From Oscheius dolichura (Eukaryota > Nematoda > Chromadorea > Rhabditida > Rhabditidae), in contig OW051492.1 of the NCBI GenBank assembly GCA_932521035.1, forward strand, positions 2,852,001 to 2,916,000: 64,000 bases of DNA, given 5' to 3'. The notes under the pieces are model-generated. The model did not search any database, was not told the origin of the DNA, and was given only the letters and a program-made list of their open reading frames with translations. Both the position numbers and the translations under genes were made by a program. Within the stretch, counting starts at the first letter, position 1. Each line of letters starts with the position of its first letter. Positions 44,048 through 54,725 of this stretch are shown here, piece after piece.

Positions 44048-46237
44048 CTAACAATAATAGGTAGAATCACAGGGAGCCGCCTGGCAGGCGTAGAAGAAGC
44101 CATTCCGACAGTCGGTCCCCACCCACTGGAGCTGATTGTTGATGTCGTAGACGTAGACACAGTCTCTCCCCGACTGGTGGGTCATGTTTCCGTACCAAGG
44201 CTGGTAGGGACCGGAGACGAGCGTCCCATCTCCCCAGCGGTATGCATTAGAGAAAGAGTCCCACTTCATTCCAGCTAGAAAGCTCGAAGGCATGGAGAAT
44301 ACTGTAACCATAAGGGGGAGATCCACTAGGAAACATACGCGATTCAATGTAGGCAGACTGGCTCGCTGTCTTCCCCTGGGCCACAGTTCCTCCCACTAGG
44401 GAGCATTTGTTAGTAGCCACCTAGAAGATCCTTTGAGAGGGAATGACCGCTTACCTGATAGTTTCCAAGTGTCTCCACGGCCGTGAAGCATCCGCCGGTC
44501 GGCTTGCCCGTGTCCCAAGCGCCGCTGTAGGACTGGGAGGTGGAGGGGCACTTACAATTGGCTGAAGAGGGCATTTCTATTGAAAAGAAAGGGCCGCCTA
44601 CCATCACAGAGAGCATCCTGAAGACGGTGGCCGTTATCCTGGGTGTTGACTATGAAATAGCCAGGAGAGGTGAGATTCTGAAGAACGGGATTTTCGGGGC
44701 TCAGCGGCTGAACATAATCTGGAACAGGGTCAGCTGTAGATCTTTCTCTCCCTACCGTAGACGATGACGACTCCTCCAGCACGGCGGAAACTGTCGGCAG
44801 CTGCTTGAGGGAGAGGATAATTACCAGAACTGAAATAGACAACTATCCCCGCTCTCCCCCTGGCTACCTGTAGGTGGTTCCGAGGATGACGATGACTGGA
44901 CGAGCATTTGACCGGGCATTTGCACCATAGAGTTCATTTGTAGCGTATTCGAAGGCCCTGCCTCTCATTCTTTACGAGGAAGGAGGAATACACCTACAGG
45001 TCGATATTGGTTCCTCCTCGCGCGTCGTACGGCAGTGTCCGGATGTTCATCAAGTCGTCACTGTCCAATGTCCCCAAAGGGTTGATGACCGTCGCCGTGT
45101 CCGAATAAGTGATGATTCCTATCCGGGTGTGGTACTGTAATTACTCTCTCCATCCAGAGGATATTTCCACTACTCACGGGGGTCGAGTTATTTCCAGCTT
45201 TCTGGATATTAAAATAGGTCATCGAGGTCTGCACATAGCCGAGGAGTTCCTGCATTCCCAAATTGCCCACAAAGTAAGAACTCTCGAAGAGGAACATCAC
45301 GTCGTTCCATGATGTGCCATAGTTGCACTTGCATTCTGGTAGGTAGTCATCTTCGCAAGAGAAGGAGACTTACGAGGGCCAGTGATGGAAGGAGTCGTCG
45401 TTGGCGGTGGAGTGGTGGTCGTCGTAGTCGTAGTCGTCGTCTCCGGGGTTGGTGTCGTCTGGCAATCTGTCTCTAACCTATTTCAAACGAGTCTGTCCTC
45501 CTTACCGTTGGCCCCACATGAGTTAGAAACGAGACACGTCCCAAGGTAAGAGGTCAATGACCAGGGATGCTGGATGTACAGCTGAGAATAGGGGAAGTTG
45601 TTCCAAACCCCGCCATTGTAGGATAACGAGACGACGCTGAACTGGACGCCGGCCATGTTATTCCGGACAAAGGAGCCGGCCGCGTTGATGTCATTGCCGT
45701 CTGTTGAGCCAGAAAAGAGGATAATCTTGAAACCAGGGCCAATGTAATCTCGGTAGTCTTGGTAGATCTGATTCATTGTTCTAAAAAGGGGACACTTGGA
45801 CACCTGCAAAGTAACTCACGAGGTCAGGGTGGTCTTCTGTCCTCCGTGCGCATTCACATCACTGGCAAGGTTGCTCAATGTGGAACAGGCTAATCCATAG
45901 AGATAAGTGAGAGGCGTAAAGTCCGAGCCTGAGCCGTATGCCACGAAGGTGGCCTGTTGCGAGGGGAAGGACAACCTCGGCAGGATATAATTCCAAGTGA
46001 AATTCATTTCCTAAAATATGGCATAAATGAGGATTTCCAGTTGGTTACATTGTTGATGTCGATATTGGTCAAGTAATTCGTGGCATCCAGTACAAAAAGG
46101 GCATTGGTAGAACAGCTTGGGGAGTAGGGTGTGGAAGGGGGACAGATGTCTGCCCGGATGAGGGCCAACCCCGAGAAGAACAGAAGCCAGAGCATCGACA
46201 GAAGCGTCGATAAGCCAGGTGACGTTTCTTTTAACAT
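44048..46237 (-). CDS. Secreted vWA - Thr-rich linker - vWA - C-type lectin protein
   Basis: A multi-exon gene, ATG 46237 (or Met 46195 at the signal peptide) to the stop at 44048. Order: signal peptide (MLWLLFFSGLALIRA), first vWA-like domain (ALFVLDATNYL; GFKIILFSGSTDGNDI), a linker of about 14 Thr (about 45380-45465), second vWA-like domain (DVMFLFESSYF; RIGIITYSDTATVINPLGTL; RGGTNIDL), then a C-type lectin domain with ANCKCPST, CFTAVETLGN, YRWGDGTLVSG and DCRNGFFYACQ. This order is typical of nematode clec genes in immunity. The MIDAS of both vWA domains is degenerate and the lectin lacks an obvious EPN/QPD motif, so metal and sugar binding are doubtful. About ten exons, nearly all in phase; the junction near 44330 is uncertain. 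Confidence 0.85.
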
Positions 46238-46269
46238 GAAAGTCGAGCTGATAAGAGACGGGTGATTGG

Positions 46270-46870
46270 GAAGAATAGCAGATGGCCCGAAGGGAAGAGC
46301 AGCAGCCGCCCCAATTGGCTTCTTGATAAGTCTTCGGGTGGGAGGACGATGGGCACCTTATGTTGTCAGCAAATTCGGGCAAACTCTCTTCTGTACCCCA
46401 GTTATCTAATCACCGGAAGTTATGGGAAAAGTTGTGTGATGTGGAGTGATTAGACGGGTGAATCACCATGCTGCCGTCCATAAGGCACAGCGGAGGAACC
46501 GCTAGCAAAAAGAAGGCGGTGTTTTCCAAGGGAAGGCAGGCTTCCGGAAAATTATTAGGAGTTAAAATGGCCGAACCTTTATCTGGCGATCCTGCCAATA
46601 ATACATAGGGAGGGCACTGCTACAAGGCCAGGGGAGACTAGGGCCGTTATTCAGGCGGTCCGACCATGAACACGGTTAGTGATCTGGCTCTCCACCCACA
46701 AAAAGAAGCATTATAAATGGCGATAGCCTAGAATTCAGGCTAGATGAGGACCTTCTTCTTCTATCTTCTTCTATGGACTATTCCTAAATTCCTTGGGATG
46801 TCTGTTGAGAGGAAAAAGTCACGTTGTTATTGCTTCCTCCAGCGGCAACCTCTACAACGTACTTCCCTCA
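46270..46870. other. Upstream of the lectin gene, intergenic
   Basis: No supported gene; overlapping open frames here lack support. Confidence 0.4.
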
Positions 46871-47190
46871 TTATTGCCTTCCCAGCAGGGATGGCGTTCC
46901 AAAATTACTTCTAAACCTCTATTTTTATAGGGTCGGAAGGTATTAGTACCTCAAACTTGGGTAATTAAACCGACGACTGGGCTCGGCCACCGCTGATAGG
47001 AGAAGGCAGCTGCCGAGGCTATACCCGAACAAAATTCTTCCACTTTCTCTCAGGGTCCCAGACAGTTTAGGTAGGCGCCATTCATTGATGGCCATGCGCA
47101 TGCCACAGCATCCTTTCTCTCTTTTCCTCGTCGTTTCTCTTCCTTCTGCTTCATATTTTATTCTTTTATTTCAGGAGCATACATTTATTC
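46870..47190 (-). repeat. SL1 RNA repeat unit 2
   Basis: An inverted copy of 28749-29075, ending at the outer motif TTTATTTCAGGAGCATAC at about 47166-47184. Confidence 0.85.
46876..46971 (-). ncRNA. SL1 spliced-leader RNA gene 2
   Basis: The minus strand carries the exact SL1 leader at 46971-46950, followed by GT, the same stem as gene 1, Sm site AATTTTGGAACG at 46906-46895 and the terminal stem-loop ending near 46876. The promoter block GCCTCGGCAGCTGCC lies upstream (about 47000-47020). Confidence 0.95.
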
Positions 47191-47199
47191 ACTCTTTTT

Positions 47200-47810
47200 T
47201 ATTAATTAAACCATGCGAGAAAAGATAAATGATATTTTAAAGGGGATTCCTGGCTCTACGCCGAAAGAATTGAGTTGGTAAGCGGTTCTTTCCCTTGAAT
47301 TCTTTTCAACTGGCTTATAGGAATGGAAAATCACTATCACAAAAGATTTTCTTCTAGATTTCTAACAAGAATATCAATTCGTCTATCCCAAATTATAGGT
47401 AGTTAATGATGGACGGGGAAGAAGCCCGTTCATACGTCCAGGTACATCAGGGAGCTTTCCCACTAATCAAGCATCGAACCCTCTTTTTGAAGAAACTCTT
47501 TCGCTTTTAAAGGCACAGTACAAGAGTTTTTTGAAGTTGACTTTATCTTGTTCAGAATTTTTTTCTGATCAAAGTTCTCTATTTTAAAAATTCAAATTCG
47601 CGAGAAAAATGCATACATTGCTATTTTCATCTGATGCGAGTCCAGATGACGGCCACTGCCTGAAGACACGGTGGACACGGTGGACGCGGTAAGCTTAACC
47701 TGTCCACCGTCTAGGCTTAACCTGGATGATCCGCCTGCGTAAGAATCCTAGAGAGCTTGTTCCGTCGTGCAGATCATCTCCAGAGCGTGATCCAGAAAAA
47801 CCGGATGTTG
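47200..47810. other. Intergenic; one inverted satellite unit
   Basis: TTAACCTGTCCACCGTCTAG and neighbours at about 47690-47722 are an inverted unit of the 27799-28272 satellite. No gene is seen. Confidence 0.5.
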
Positions 47811-48165
47811 GTTGTTGCCTTCCCAGCAGGGATGGCGTTTCAAAATTTCTTCTAAACCTCTATTTTCATAGGGTCGGAAGGTATTAGTACCTCAAACTTG
47901 GGTAATTAAACCGACGACTGGGCTCGGCCACCGCTGATAGGAGAAGGCAGCTGCCGAGGCCAGCCAGGCACTTCTCTCCTCGGTGAGACGCAGCGTTCCT
48001 ATTGGCGCTGTCGCTTACCGCCATCTGCTTCCCTCTTCCATTTTATTGGCCATCTGTTCCAATCCCGCTGTCCTTCTTTCCTTCTCTTTCCATCTATCTT
48101 ATGTTCTAATCACTGATTTCAGGGGCATACATTCCCTCAATCTTCACATATTGATAAATAATACG
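47811..48165 (-). repeat. SL1 RNA repeat unit 3
   Basis: It comprises an SL1 gene, the promoter block, a CT-rich stretch and the outer motif GATTTCAGGGGCATAC at about 48115-48130. Confidence 0.8.
47817..47912 (-). ncRNA. SL1 spliced-leader RNA gene 3
   Basis: Exact SL1 leader at 47912-47891 on the minus strand, then GT. The Sm-type site reads AATTTTGAAACG (one change from genes 1 and 2). The terminal stem-loop is conserved. A stretch of about 175 bp is the same by eye as the gene 4 region. Confidence 0.92.
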
Positions 48166-48337
48166 AATAAGAGAGGGAAAAAATGGTATATATTGGCTGA
48201 AACAAATGGATAACCACGATGTTGACTGCCGTCAGGTGTATTTGACGTACCGTTCGAGTGCAATTGGATAAATTCAAAAGCAAATCCCTATCATTCTATT
48301 CGTGCTCTTCATACTCTTCGTTTTATTTAACCCCGTA

Positions 48338-48424
48338 CCAGACCCACTGATAGCTACCGAATAACGAGAAACCCTGTATCCACCACAATAAATTTTTAAA
48401 TAGATACAAATCGTTGTTTTTATA
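48338..48424 (-). ncRNA. Candidate structured RNA block A in the SL cluster
   Basis: On the minus strand a block starts right after an SL-type promoter block (GCCTTGGCACCTGCC..., about 48440-48470), where the SL1 leader would lie. It reads TGTATCTATTTAAAAATTTATTG and on to GATACAGG, where TGTATC pairs with GATACA. A related block is at 48970-49063. It may be a different small RNA driven by the same promoter type (inference). Confidence 0.35.
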
Positions 48425-48700
48425 GATGACTGGCCACTGTTGGTAGGGGATCGGCAGGTGCCAAGGCTGGAGGTGAGATTACCCACTGACCTGCTAAGGC
48501 CTCTCTTCCGTTGGACGTAGGCAAGTGTCTTTATTGATCACTGTTGCTGCCCACTATCGCCTCTCCTCTCCCATTTTATCGGCAATCGTTGCTCGCTCAT
48601 AGTGCCCTTCTCTCTTTTCAACTTTTTAATGGACTAATAATACCGTTTTTAGGGGCATACATTCCCTTAATCTTCACATATTGGTAAATAGTATGAAGAA
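48400..48700 (-). repeat. SL-type repeat unit without SL1 leader
   Basis: It has a promoter-like block (about 48440-48470) and the outer motif TTTTTAGGGGCATACATTCCC (about 48645-48667), but the SL1 leader is replaced by candidate block A. Confidence 0.55.
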
Positions 48701-48969
48701 ATAATATAAGATTGGGTATTCACCGGGGGCATCGCCCCCAGGAGCACTTGCTATGCCCTTGCTGGCCCTGATCTATAGTTATTCCCGTCTATGTTGACTT
48801 ATTCTTAACAAAAATTCAGATATGCCGATTTTCCATTTTTGTTCATCCAGATTAACAATTTCGTTCGGTTTGATGACGGAAGAATTAGATTTAAATTGTG
48901 TGGAAGTTGCCGCTTGGATTAATGTACATGCTACTACCGATTATATTATTTTGTAATACTAGTAACTCA

Positions 48970-49063
48970 CCACCAGACCCAATGACAGCTATCTGATAAT
49001 CAAAAAGAGCAAACCTGTATCGATCACAATAAATTGTTTAATAGATACCAATCGCTGATTTTA
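48970..49063 (-). ncRNA. Candidate structured RNA block B in the SL cluster
   Basis: A homolog of 48338-48424, about three quarters identical by eye. The stem GGTATC/GATACA is kept, as are the loop core AATTTATTGTG and the GGGTCTGG tail. No clear SL-type promoter block is seen upstream here. Confidence 0.3.
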
Positions 49064-49180
49064 TGGAAGAAAACCTCGGGCCTGTTATATATAAAGCAGT
49101 CTTCTTGATCTATTTGCGCAAATAAGAATTCAAGTTGTTACTCCCCGCTAAACCTACCCCCGATGGCATTTTCCTTCATT

Positions 49181-49650
49181 GTTGCCTTCCCAGCAGGGAT
49201 GGCGTTTCAAAATTTCTTCTAAACCTCTATTTTCATAGGGTCGGAAGGTATTAGTACCTCAAACTTGGGTAATTAAACCGACGACTGGGCTCGGCCACCG
49301 CTGATAGGAGAAGGCAGCTGCCGAGGCCAGCCAGGCACTTCTCTCCTCGGTGAGACGCAGACAAAGTGCCCAATGATTGCCGGCACTGTTGTCACCGCCA
49401 CCTGCTTTCTGTTGTCTTGCCTCGTTTCCTACTTTTCTTTATTATCCAAGGATTCTAATGGGTTACCTTACGTAGATGGAACTATCCGCTCTAACAAAGA
49501 ACTATACAATGGGAGCAGGGTTGTCTCTTTCCATTATCTGTGCTGATTGTCATTTTAGCGCCCTATTCAGCCTGTTCCCTCTTTTCACTGCTATTTTAGT
49601 ACTACAATTATACTTTTTCAGAGGCATACGTACTCTCAACATCCACGAAT
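49181..49650 (-). repeat. SL1 RNA repeat unit 4
   Basis: The first 175 bp equal unit 3; the outer part has diverged and contains the motif TTTTTCAGAGGCATACG at about 49616-49632. Confidence 0.75.
49185..49280 (-). ncRNA. SL1 spliced-leader RNA gene 4
   Basis: Exact SL1 leader at 49280-49259 (minus), GT donor, Sm-type site AATTTTGAAACG and a conserved terminal stem-loop. It matches gene 3 base for base as far as I can see, including the promoter block. Confidence 0.92.
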
Positions 49651-49699
49651 TTGTTAATATGGACAGAACAAACGTATTCGTCTGCCAAAGCTAACCGGA

Positions 49700-50670
49700 T
49701 AGCCACTGGATAGGAGTTCGCTGTTTCAATAGCAGAAAGCGAAGCTACTCCAGAAAAATGTACTTCGCTTTATCCGCTTAATTATGGAGAATTGTGGCAC
49801 AAGATGAAAAATGGGTGTACTGTCACTAACCGAGCTGTTATAAACAAAAATTTCACCACGTAAAGGACGAGAATTGGACAAAATGTAAGCTCTCTAGATG
49901 ATTCAAAAAATCTGCTTTCTAGTAGTGTTGCCATTCTGGTTCGGAATAGAGTGACCGATCTGTTGGAAGATGGATGAGGAATTGAAAGACAACATTTAAT
50001 CAAAGGAAAACAGGTACCTTCTTTTTTTAGTGTTAACCCGTCTCCCATTCTAGTATCCCAGCTAAAAGAGGGAAGGCTGGTCTGATGGGCTAGACAGTCT
50101 TGGTTTATCTTTTGCTTTCAGATGCTATTGTCTTACTGTGAAACCAACATATCAGTCTTGACGAAGCTCTTCATAGATCGCCAGGCAACATGGAATATGT
50201 TCTGACTAGCTCTGAATCATTCTCTGGCACTCGTGTTCTGACGACTGGTCAGGAGACTATAGCGTACTCAGAGCTGGCGGCCTTCATCACTTCTTGGAGC
50301 GCTGGCGACGATAAGTCGGTTGAGAACCAGGTCAGAGTGTGGTGGCACCACTCTTTGTCTTCTAGATTCTAACCTAGTTTGTGAGAGTCCTTAGAAATCC
50401 CTCTCTTTATCCATTATGTGGAAGTTGTTAATAAATTGTTGTTCAATCATACTTTTCATTCAAAGTCTATAGAGACAAATCTGTTAGGGGGAAGGTCTAT
50501 GGAGACAAATCTTGAACAAGAACAGTGCTGGACGGGATTCTCAAACGACTTTTGCGAATGTTGGACTAGAAAGAGGCGGGCCGCCGAACGCCTCGTTTTT
50601 ATTTCTGGCCTCTGGATCTCTGTTTCTTCTCAATAGCGGGCCCATAAAATGTTGAAAAGAACCAAAACAA
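49700..50670. other. Intergenic with weak ORFs
   Basis: Frames at 50190-50372 and 50418-50636 lack support. A short tandem duplication (TCTATAGAGACAAATCT and TCTATGGAGACAAATCT) is at about 50468-50512. Confidence 0.35.
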
Positions 50671-50673
50671 TGC

Positions 50674-50755
50674 TGACGAGAGTGGGATTCGAACCCACGC
50701 CCCCGAAGGGACTGGTGCCTTAAACCAGCGCCTTAGACCGCTCGGCCATCTCGCC
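50674..50755 (-). tRNA. tRNA-Leu (anticodon TAA)
   Basis: Minus strand: acceptor GGCGAGA/TCTCGTC, D-arm GCCGAGCGGTCTAAGGC, anticodon stem GCTGG...CCAGT with loop TTTAAGG (anticodon TAA), long class II variable arm CCCTTCGGGGGC and T-arm GTGGGTTCGAATCCCAC. It is 82 nt, intronless and intact. Confidence 0.96.
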
Positions 50756-50779
50756 ATGAAAATGGTACTCCCGGGTTAG

Positions 50780-51870
50780 CCTGCTCGAATGGCAGTGTAT
50801 TTATTCACAAATTGCCAGGCGACAGCTACTTCTGAGTTTTGTGAATACCTAATTGTCGAAACAGAAAAAAAAGGGATGGCCAGGTCGGTCCCAAGGCGAT
50901 CTTTGACAAGTAAAACCTTAACGTTTCTGTGTGGCCGAGGTTTAAGAAATCTAGTCAGAAGCCTCACTGCCCCCCTTTTTTTCTCTAACTATTCAATTAA
51001 TTTAGAAGTGGCTGCCATTCTTATTCTGCCCATTGAAGAGTGTTCTCTTGTTCCAGCTGCGCAGACTTTTTTTGTGTTATCACAATTGATCGCCCGTTCC
51101 AGTGCGTGATTGGCAACACCGCCGCCTTGTTCTCGTTCCTTTCCTGCCTTTATCCCACTTTTACATTCTTTTTATTAACATTTTTAGGTGCATATATTTC
51201 CTTAAACTTTATGTCAATAACTTCATGGAGAAATGAAAAGAAAATGGTGAAATAAGCAGTGCCCGGCCGAAATTCCAAGCATTCAAACGGAAGAGAGAAA
51301 ACAAACCATTGTATGAACATAGTCGGGTGCTAGAAAGGAGGAGTTACTGGATTGTAAAATCAAATTGGGGCGAAAAAGAGGTAAAAAACAATCAGATTTG
51401 AAGTAATTTCGGGTTTTAGGAGGTTTGGACTGATACATTTACGACTGCGTTCGCAGACCGACTGTGCAAAAAAAGTGTGAAATGGTGAGAAATGAAGAAG
51501 TTTTAGTTCACTTCATACATTTTGTAATTATTTGTATCCCTGCACACATATATGTGGAAAGCTTAGGAAGATGTTGAGCTGACAGCTTTACAAACATAGC
51601 CGATAGGCTCTGTATCGAATGTGTACCAATGCGGAGGTAACTCGTTTGTTTTCCACTTTTTATTTAGACGAATCTTTGGTAACAGAACAATGTTTCCCTA
51701 GTCCAAAATAAGGAAGACGTATACAGTAAGATCCCTTGCAGGGGGATCACCAAGATTTCCTTATAATAGCAATTTAACCAAAGCTATGTTTTCAGGGTCC
51801 ATCATGGAAACGAAATATGCTATCGTGGAATCAGAATAGCTGCTGACTTTTCGCACTTGAAGCATATTGT
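50780..51870. other. Intergenic with a degenerate SL-type outer motif
   Basis: Around 51182-51200, ATTTTTAGGTGCATATATTTCC resembles the outer motif of the SL units, with a similar CT-rich upstream part, but there is no leader. No gene is seen. Confidence 0.35.
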
Positions 51871-51876
51871 GTTACC

Positions 51877-52230
51877 TACAGTAGCGGTCAAAAGTTTGGA
51901 AACTTTTAATTTTTCGCCATAACTTTTGATGTTTAGCACCTCATGAGATGAAATTTGGAGGGGAGGTAGTGAAAGGGGTGGGAAATATGTATGTGCAACG
52001 GCACTGGTGGAAATATTGTAAATCCGGAGTTATGACATTTTCCATGAAATTGACGCGTCAAAAGTTTGGAAACTTTTGTAATAACAACAAAAACTTTATT
52101 TCTTACGAATGTATCACATTAAATTCAATACTTCGTAGCATAACCAAGGGAGTCGATCACTGCTTGGCAACGTCGGTGTATGTGCCTAAGAAAAGCATCA
52201 TTGTTCTAAAAATAAAACATTTATATTTCT
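51877..52230. mobile_element. Tc1/mariner-like fragment
   Basis: It begins TACAGTAGCGGTCAAAAGTT and contains a second GTCAAAAGTTTGGAAACTTT at about 52055; the tail (GGGAGTCGATCACTGCTTGG) recalls the 3' part of Tc1-like transposase genes (recalled). No intact transposase frame is present. Confidence 0.5.
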
Positions 52231-52271
52231 GAATATGCATTGCTGAATTATAATACTTGGACACCGTTTTC

Positions 52272-52675
52272 GGGCAGGTAACTATTAGACAAAATCGCAT
52301 TTGGTCTAATAGTGCCACCTGGCTTTAAATTGCGTGTAAGGTGTAAGGATTTTTTTCGTCTCAGAATGTGCTAACCTATCTATATCTGCATAACCCCCAC
52401 CCCCTCTCAAGTAAAGGCTCCTCGTCGACATGCCGCACGCAGCTACTAAACAAGGGGTCCGGGGGGCGCAGCCCCCCTGTGTTCTGTACTCGGAGTCTCT
52501 CTATATGATATTAGACGTATATAGAGCGTCAAACTCGAAGGTAACTATGATTGCAGCTTGGACAAAGAGTAGTAATTGCTACGAAAGTCATCTTACGCCC
52601 AATGTAAAGCCAGGTGGAACTATTAGACCACGGGTGGAACAATTAGACCAAACACAATTTTGTCTAAAAGTTCCA
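52272..52675. mobile_element. Non-autonomous TIR element
   Basis: The left end (AACTATTAGACAAAATCGCA ... ACCTGGCTTT) is inverted at the right (AAAGCCAGGTGGAACTATTA ... AATTTTGTCTAAAAGTTCC). It is about 400 bp, contains the dispersed repeat 52348-52437 and a GGGGGGCGCAGCCCCCC hairpin, and has no coding capacity. Confidence 0.65.
52348..52437. repeat. Dispersed repeat, copy 2 (other copy 43398-43480)
   Basis: It shares ordered blocks with 43398-43480, which suggests that copy also derives from this element family. Confidence 0.65.
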
Positions 52676-52747
52676 TGGAATTTCCGTAAAACTGTCTGAC
52701 TCGCTACGAAGCCAGCCGTTTCTATCTTACCTACGGAAGTCAAGATA

Positions 52748-52780
52748 TCCACCGACAGGACATTTGTCGGTGGTAGGAAA
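52748..52780. repeat. CCACCGACA hairpin, copy 2
   Basis: TCCACCGACA ... TTGTCGGTGGTAGGAA, matching 27343-27374 in arms and right flank. Confidence 0.7.
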
Positions 52781-52784
52781 GTTA

Positions 52785-53335
52785 GATCAAAAATTGCCTA
52801 CCATGCAAACTCTCCCAAACGCCGACAAGAAGTTTTGCCCTAGGATGCCGTGGTACCGCAAAATTCAGGAAGCTTTGCCCCAGAAGACTGTGGTTTCGTA
52901 AAATCCAACACATCCTACCGTATTATTGTCCTATCCACCATGAAAGACTATTGGTTGCCGCTAAATAATATGGCCGTGGTAGAGGTGATGACCGAAAGGA
53001 GCTGGTGCTGCCCTGTTCCCTAGTGGTCATAATGAGACCGCAACTGAACACAGTGCCTCTGCGATACCCCATTGCTTTTATGGACTGTAGTAAGTTGAAT
53101 GTTGGTGAAATAAACGGGTTCGTTTGTTTAAAATATGAAGGAAAACATCTATAGAACCACATACGGTTCTGGAGAACTAGTAAAGGAGCATTTTGCCCCA
53201 AAACCACCTTTGAGAAAGCGGAAAATAAAAAGATATGCATCGAAGGAACGAACTTTCCAGTCATTCTGCCCTCTTCGAATTGTTCGAAATTTAGAAATTC
53301 TTTCAAACGCAACGGGAATAAATTCTTCATGAATC
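52785..53335. other. Intergenic, no supported gene
   Basis: Open frames on both strands lack recognisable features. Confidence 0.4.
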
Positions 53336-53341
53336 AAATGT

Positions 53342-54498
53342 TTATAGCAAAGTGCTTACAGCAATAGGACTTATTTCCGGCTTCTGCTTTGCGAAAAGCG
53401 ACCCCACAAATCGTCTATATGGGCTTACAAAGTAAAGGGAACAAATGGGAGCAATTATGGGAACAAATCCACAGAAGAAGAATAGAGAGTACTCGTAGAA
53501 TTCTTTCTCAAAGTGGAGGGGAAACTCTTTGATATTATCGGAAATTATCGGAATGCTTATTAAAGAACCGAACAGGTGTAAGGAAGGGAGGAAGGCTTGG
53601 AAGGTCAGGGCTCGTAGAAGAGCCTGTTGCATCGTCTTACTCTGCTCGCTAAAGAGTGTTTGCCTCCCTTTGAGGAAGGACAAAATCCTCCAGCGGATGA
53701 CAAACACGGCAAATGTTATGGGAACAACTGAAAAGAGAAGGTAGAAGCTGGGAAGTTGACCACGGAGGTCAACAAAGGCTAGAGGGACTCCGAAGGTTGC
53801 CATTGAGGCGTCGGCCTCTTCTGGATGGAGCCGTAGTACCATTTCTCTGTAGTCCTCGGATATGTTGTTGAGCACAAGGGGGATCTGTAATCTAGACAAA
53901 CATTTTAGGGCTCCGGCACGAACGTTAGCTTCCGCTCGGCGCCCACAAGCACAGAAACCGCAAGATAAATGAAAACTCGCCAAATGGAATCGATTTACGA
54001 CTCTAGAAAGACGAACACCTACCGAGCAAGTGATAAAGAGAACGACATTCGGCATAGTTAATATGCTTATCAGAAAGAAGATCTGCTTCTTGGATGGGGA
54101 ATTAAAACGGAGGATAAACCACCGGTAGATGAACGAGGCCAGCTGGGAGGTGTTCAAATGCCCGTAGAGCATTAGAATGATGGCATAGCTGAAAAACTGA
54201 ACGTGAATAAGGAGCAACCCTACCCAAAGATGCAACTCTGATAGCCGGAATATTTACAAAATCCGTAGCAAATGTAATAGACGCCATCCAAGTAGCGGAT
54301 TAGGCGTGGTTCGACGTAGAGGGAGAATAAGCAGGTCAAAAGGTCGGAGAGGGCACAGTTCAGAAGGAAGAAGCTGTATCTGGCGATGTTTGCAGGAGAT
54401 CTTCTCAGAACACAATAAATTAAAAGGCTATTTAGAAGAATTCCGAAAATATGACGAATCGTCTCGAATATCTTGTAGAACTCGGCGAACGTCACCAT
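53342..54498 (-). CDS. srd-like seven-transmembrane chemoreceptor 3 (327 aa)
   Basis: Exons 54224-54498, 54023-54188 and 53342-53884 (275, 166 and 543 nt) have the same first two exon lengths and phases as receptors 1 and 2. The same signatures are present: ILLNSLLIYCVLRRSPANIA, SDLLTCLFSLYVEPRLIRYL, and the TM7 end FVPIIAPICSLYFVSPYRRF. It is more divergent in TM3-TM5. Intact. It lies about 33 kb from the first pair and reads in the opposite direction. Confidence 0.88.
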
Positions 54499-54725
54499 TC
54501 GGAAGTGAATGAGAAAACTAATATCAAAATGTCAAAGAAAGTGGATTTAGCGGAAGAGAAACTACACATTATGAGTATGTGACGCAGATGGCTGCCGGAA
54601 AAGTTACGCCGTAACTAAGTTCCGCCTCCTTTTTCGCTTCCGTAACTAAGTTAGGGGAATCTACGACAAGAATGGGGAATCTAGGACAGATCTCGTGAGT
54701 CTGCAAGTAAAGCTATAGTCGGTCA

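Noticed and set aside
48715-48750. A GGGGGCATCGCCCCC hairpin as a possible Helitron 3' end
   Set aside because: No CTRR terminus at the right distance and no matching 5' end nearby.
52923-53330. A 135-codon minus-strand frame
   Set aside because: No recognisable domain, and competing open frames occur on the other strand in the same stretch.
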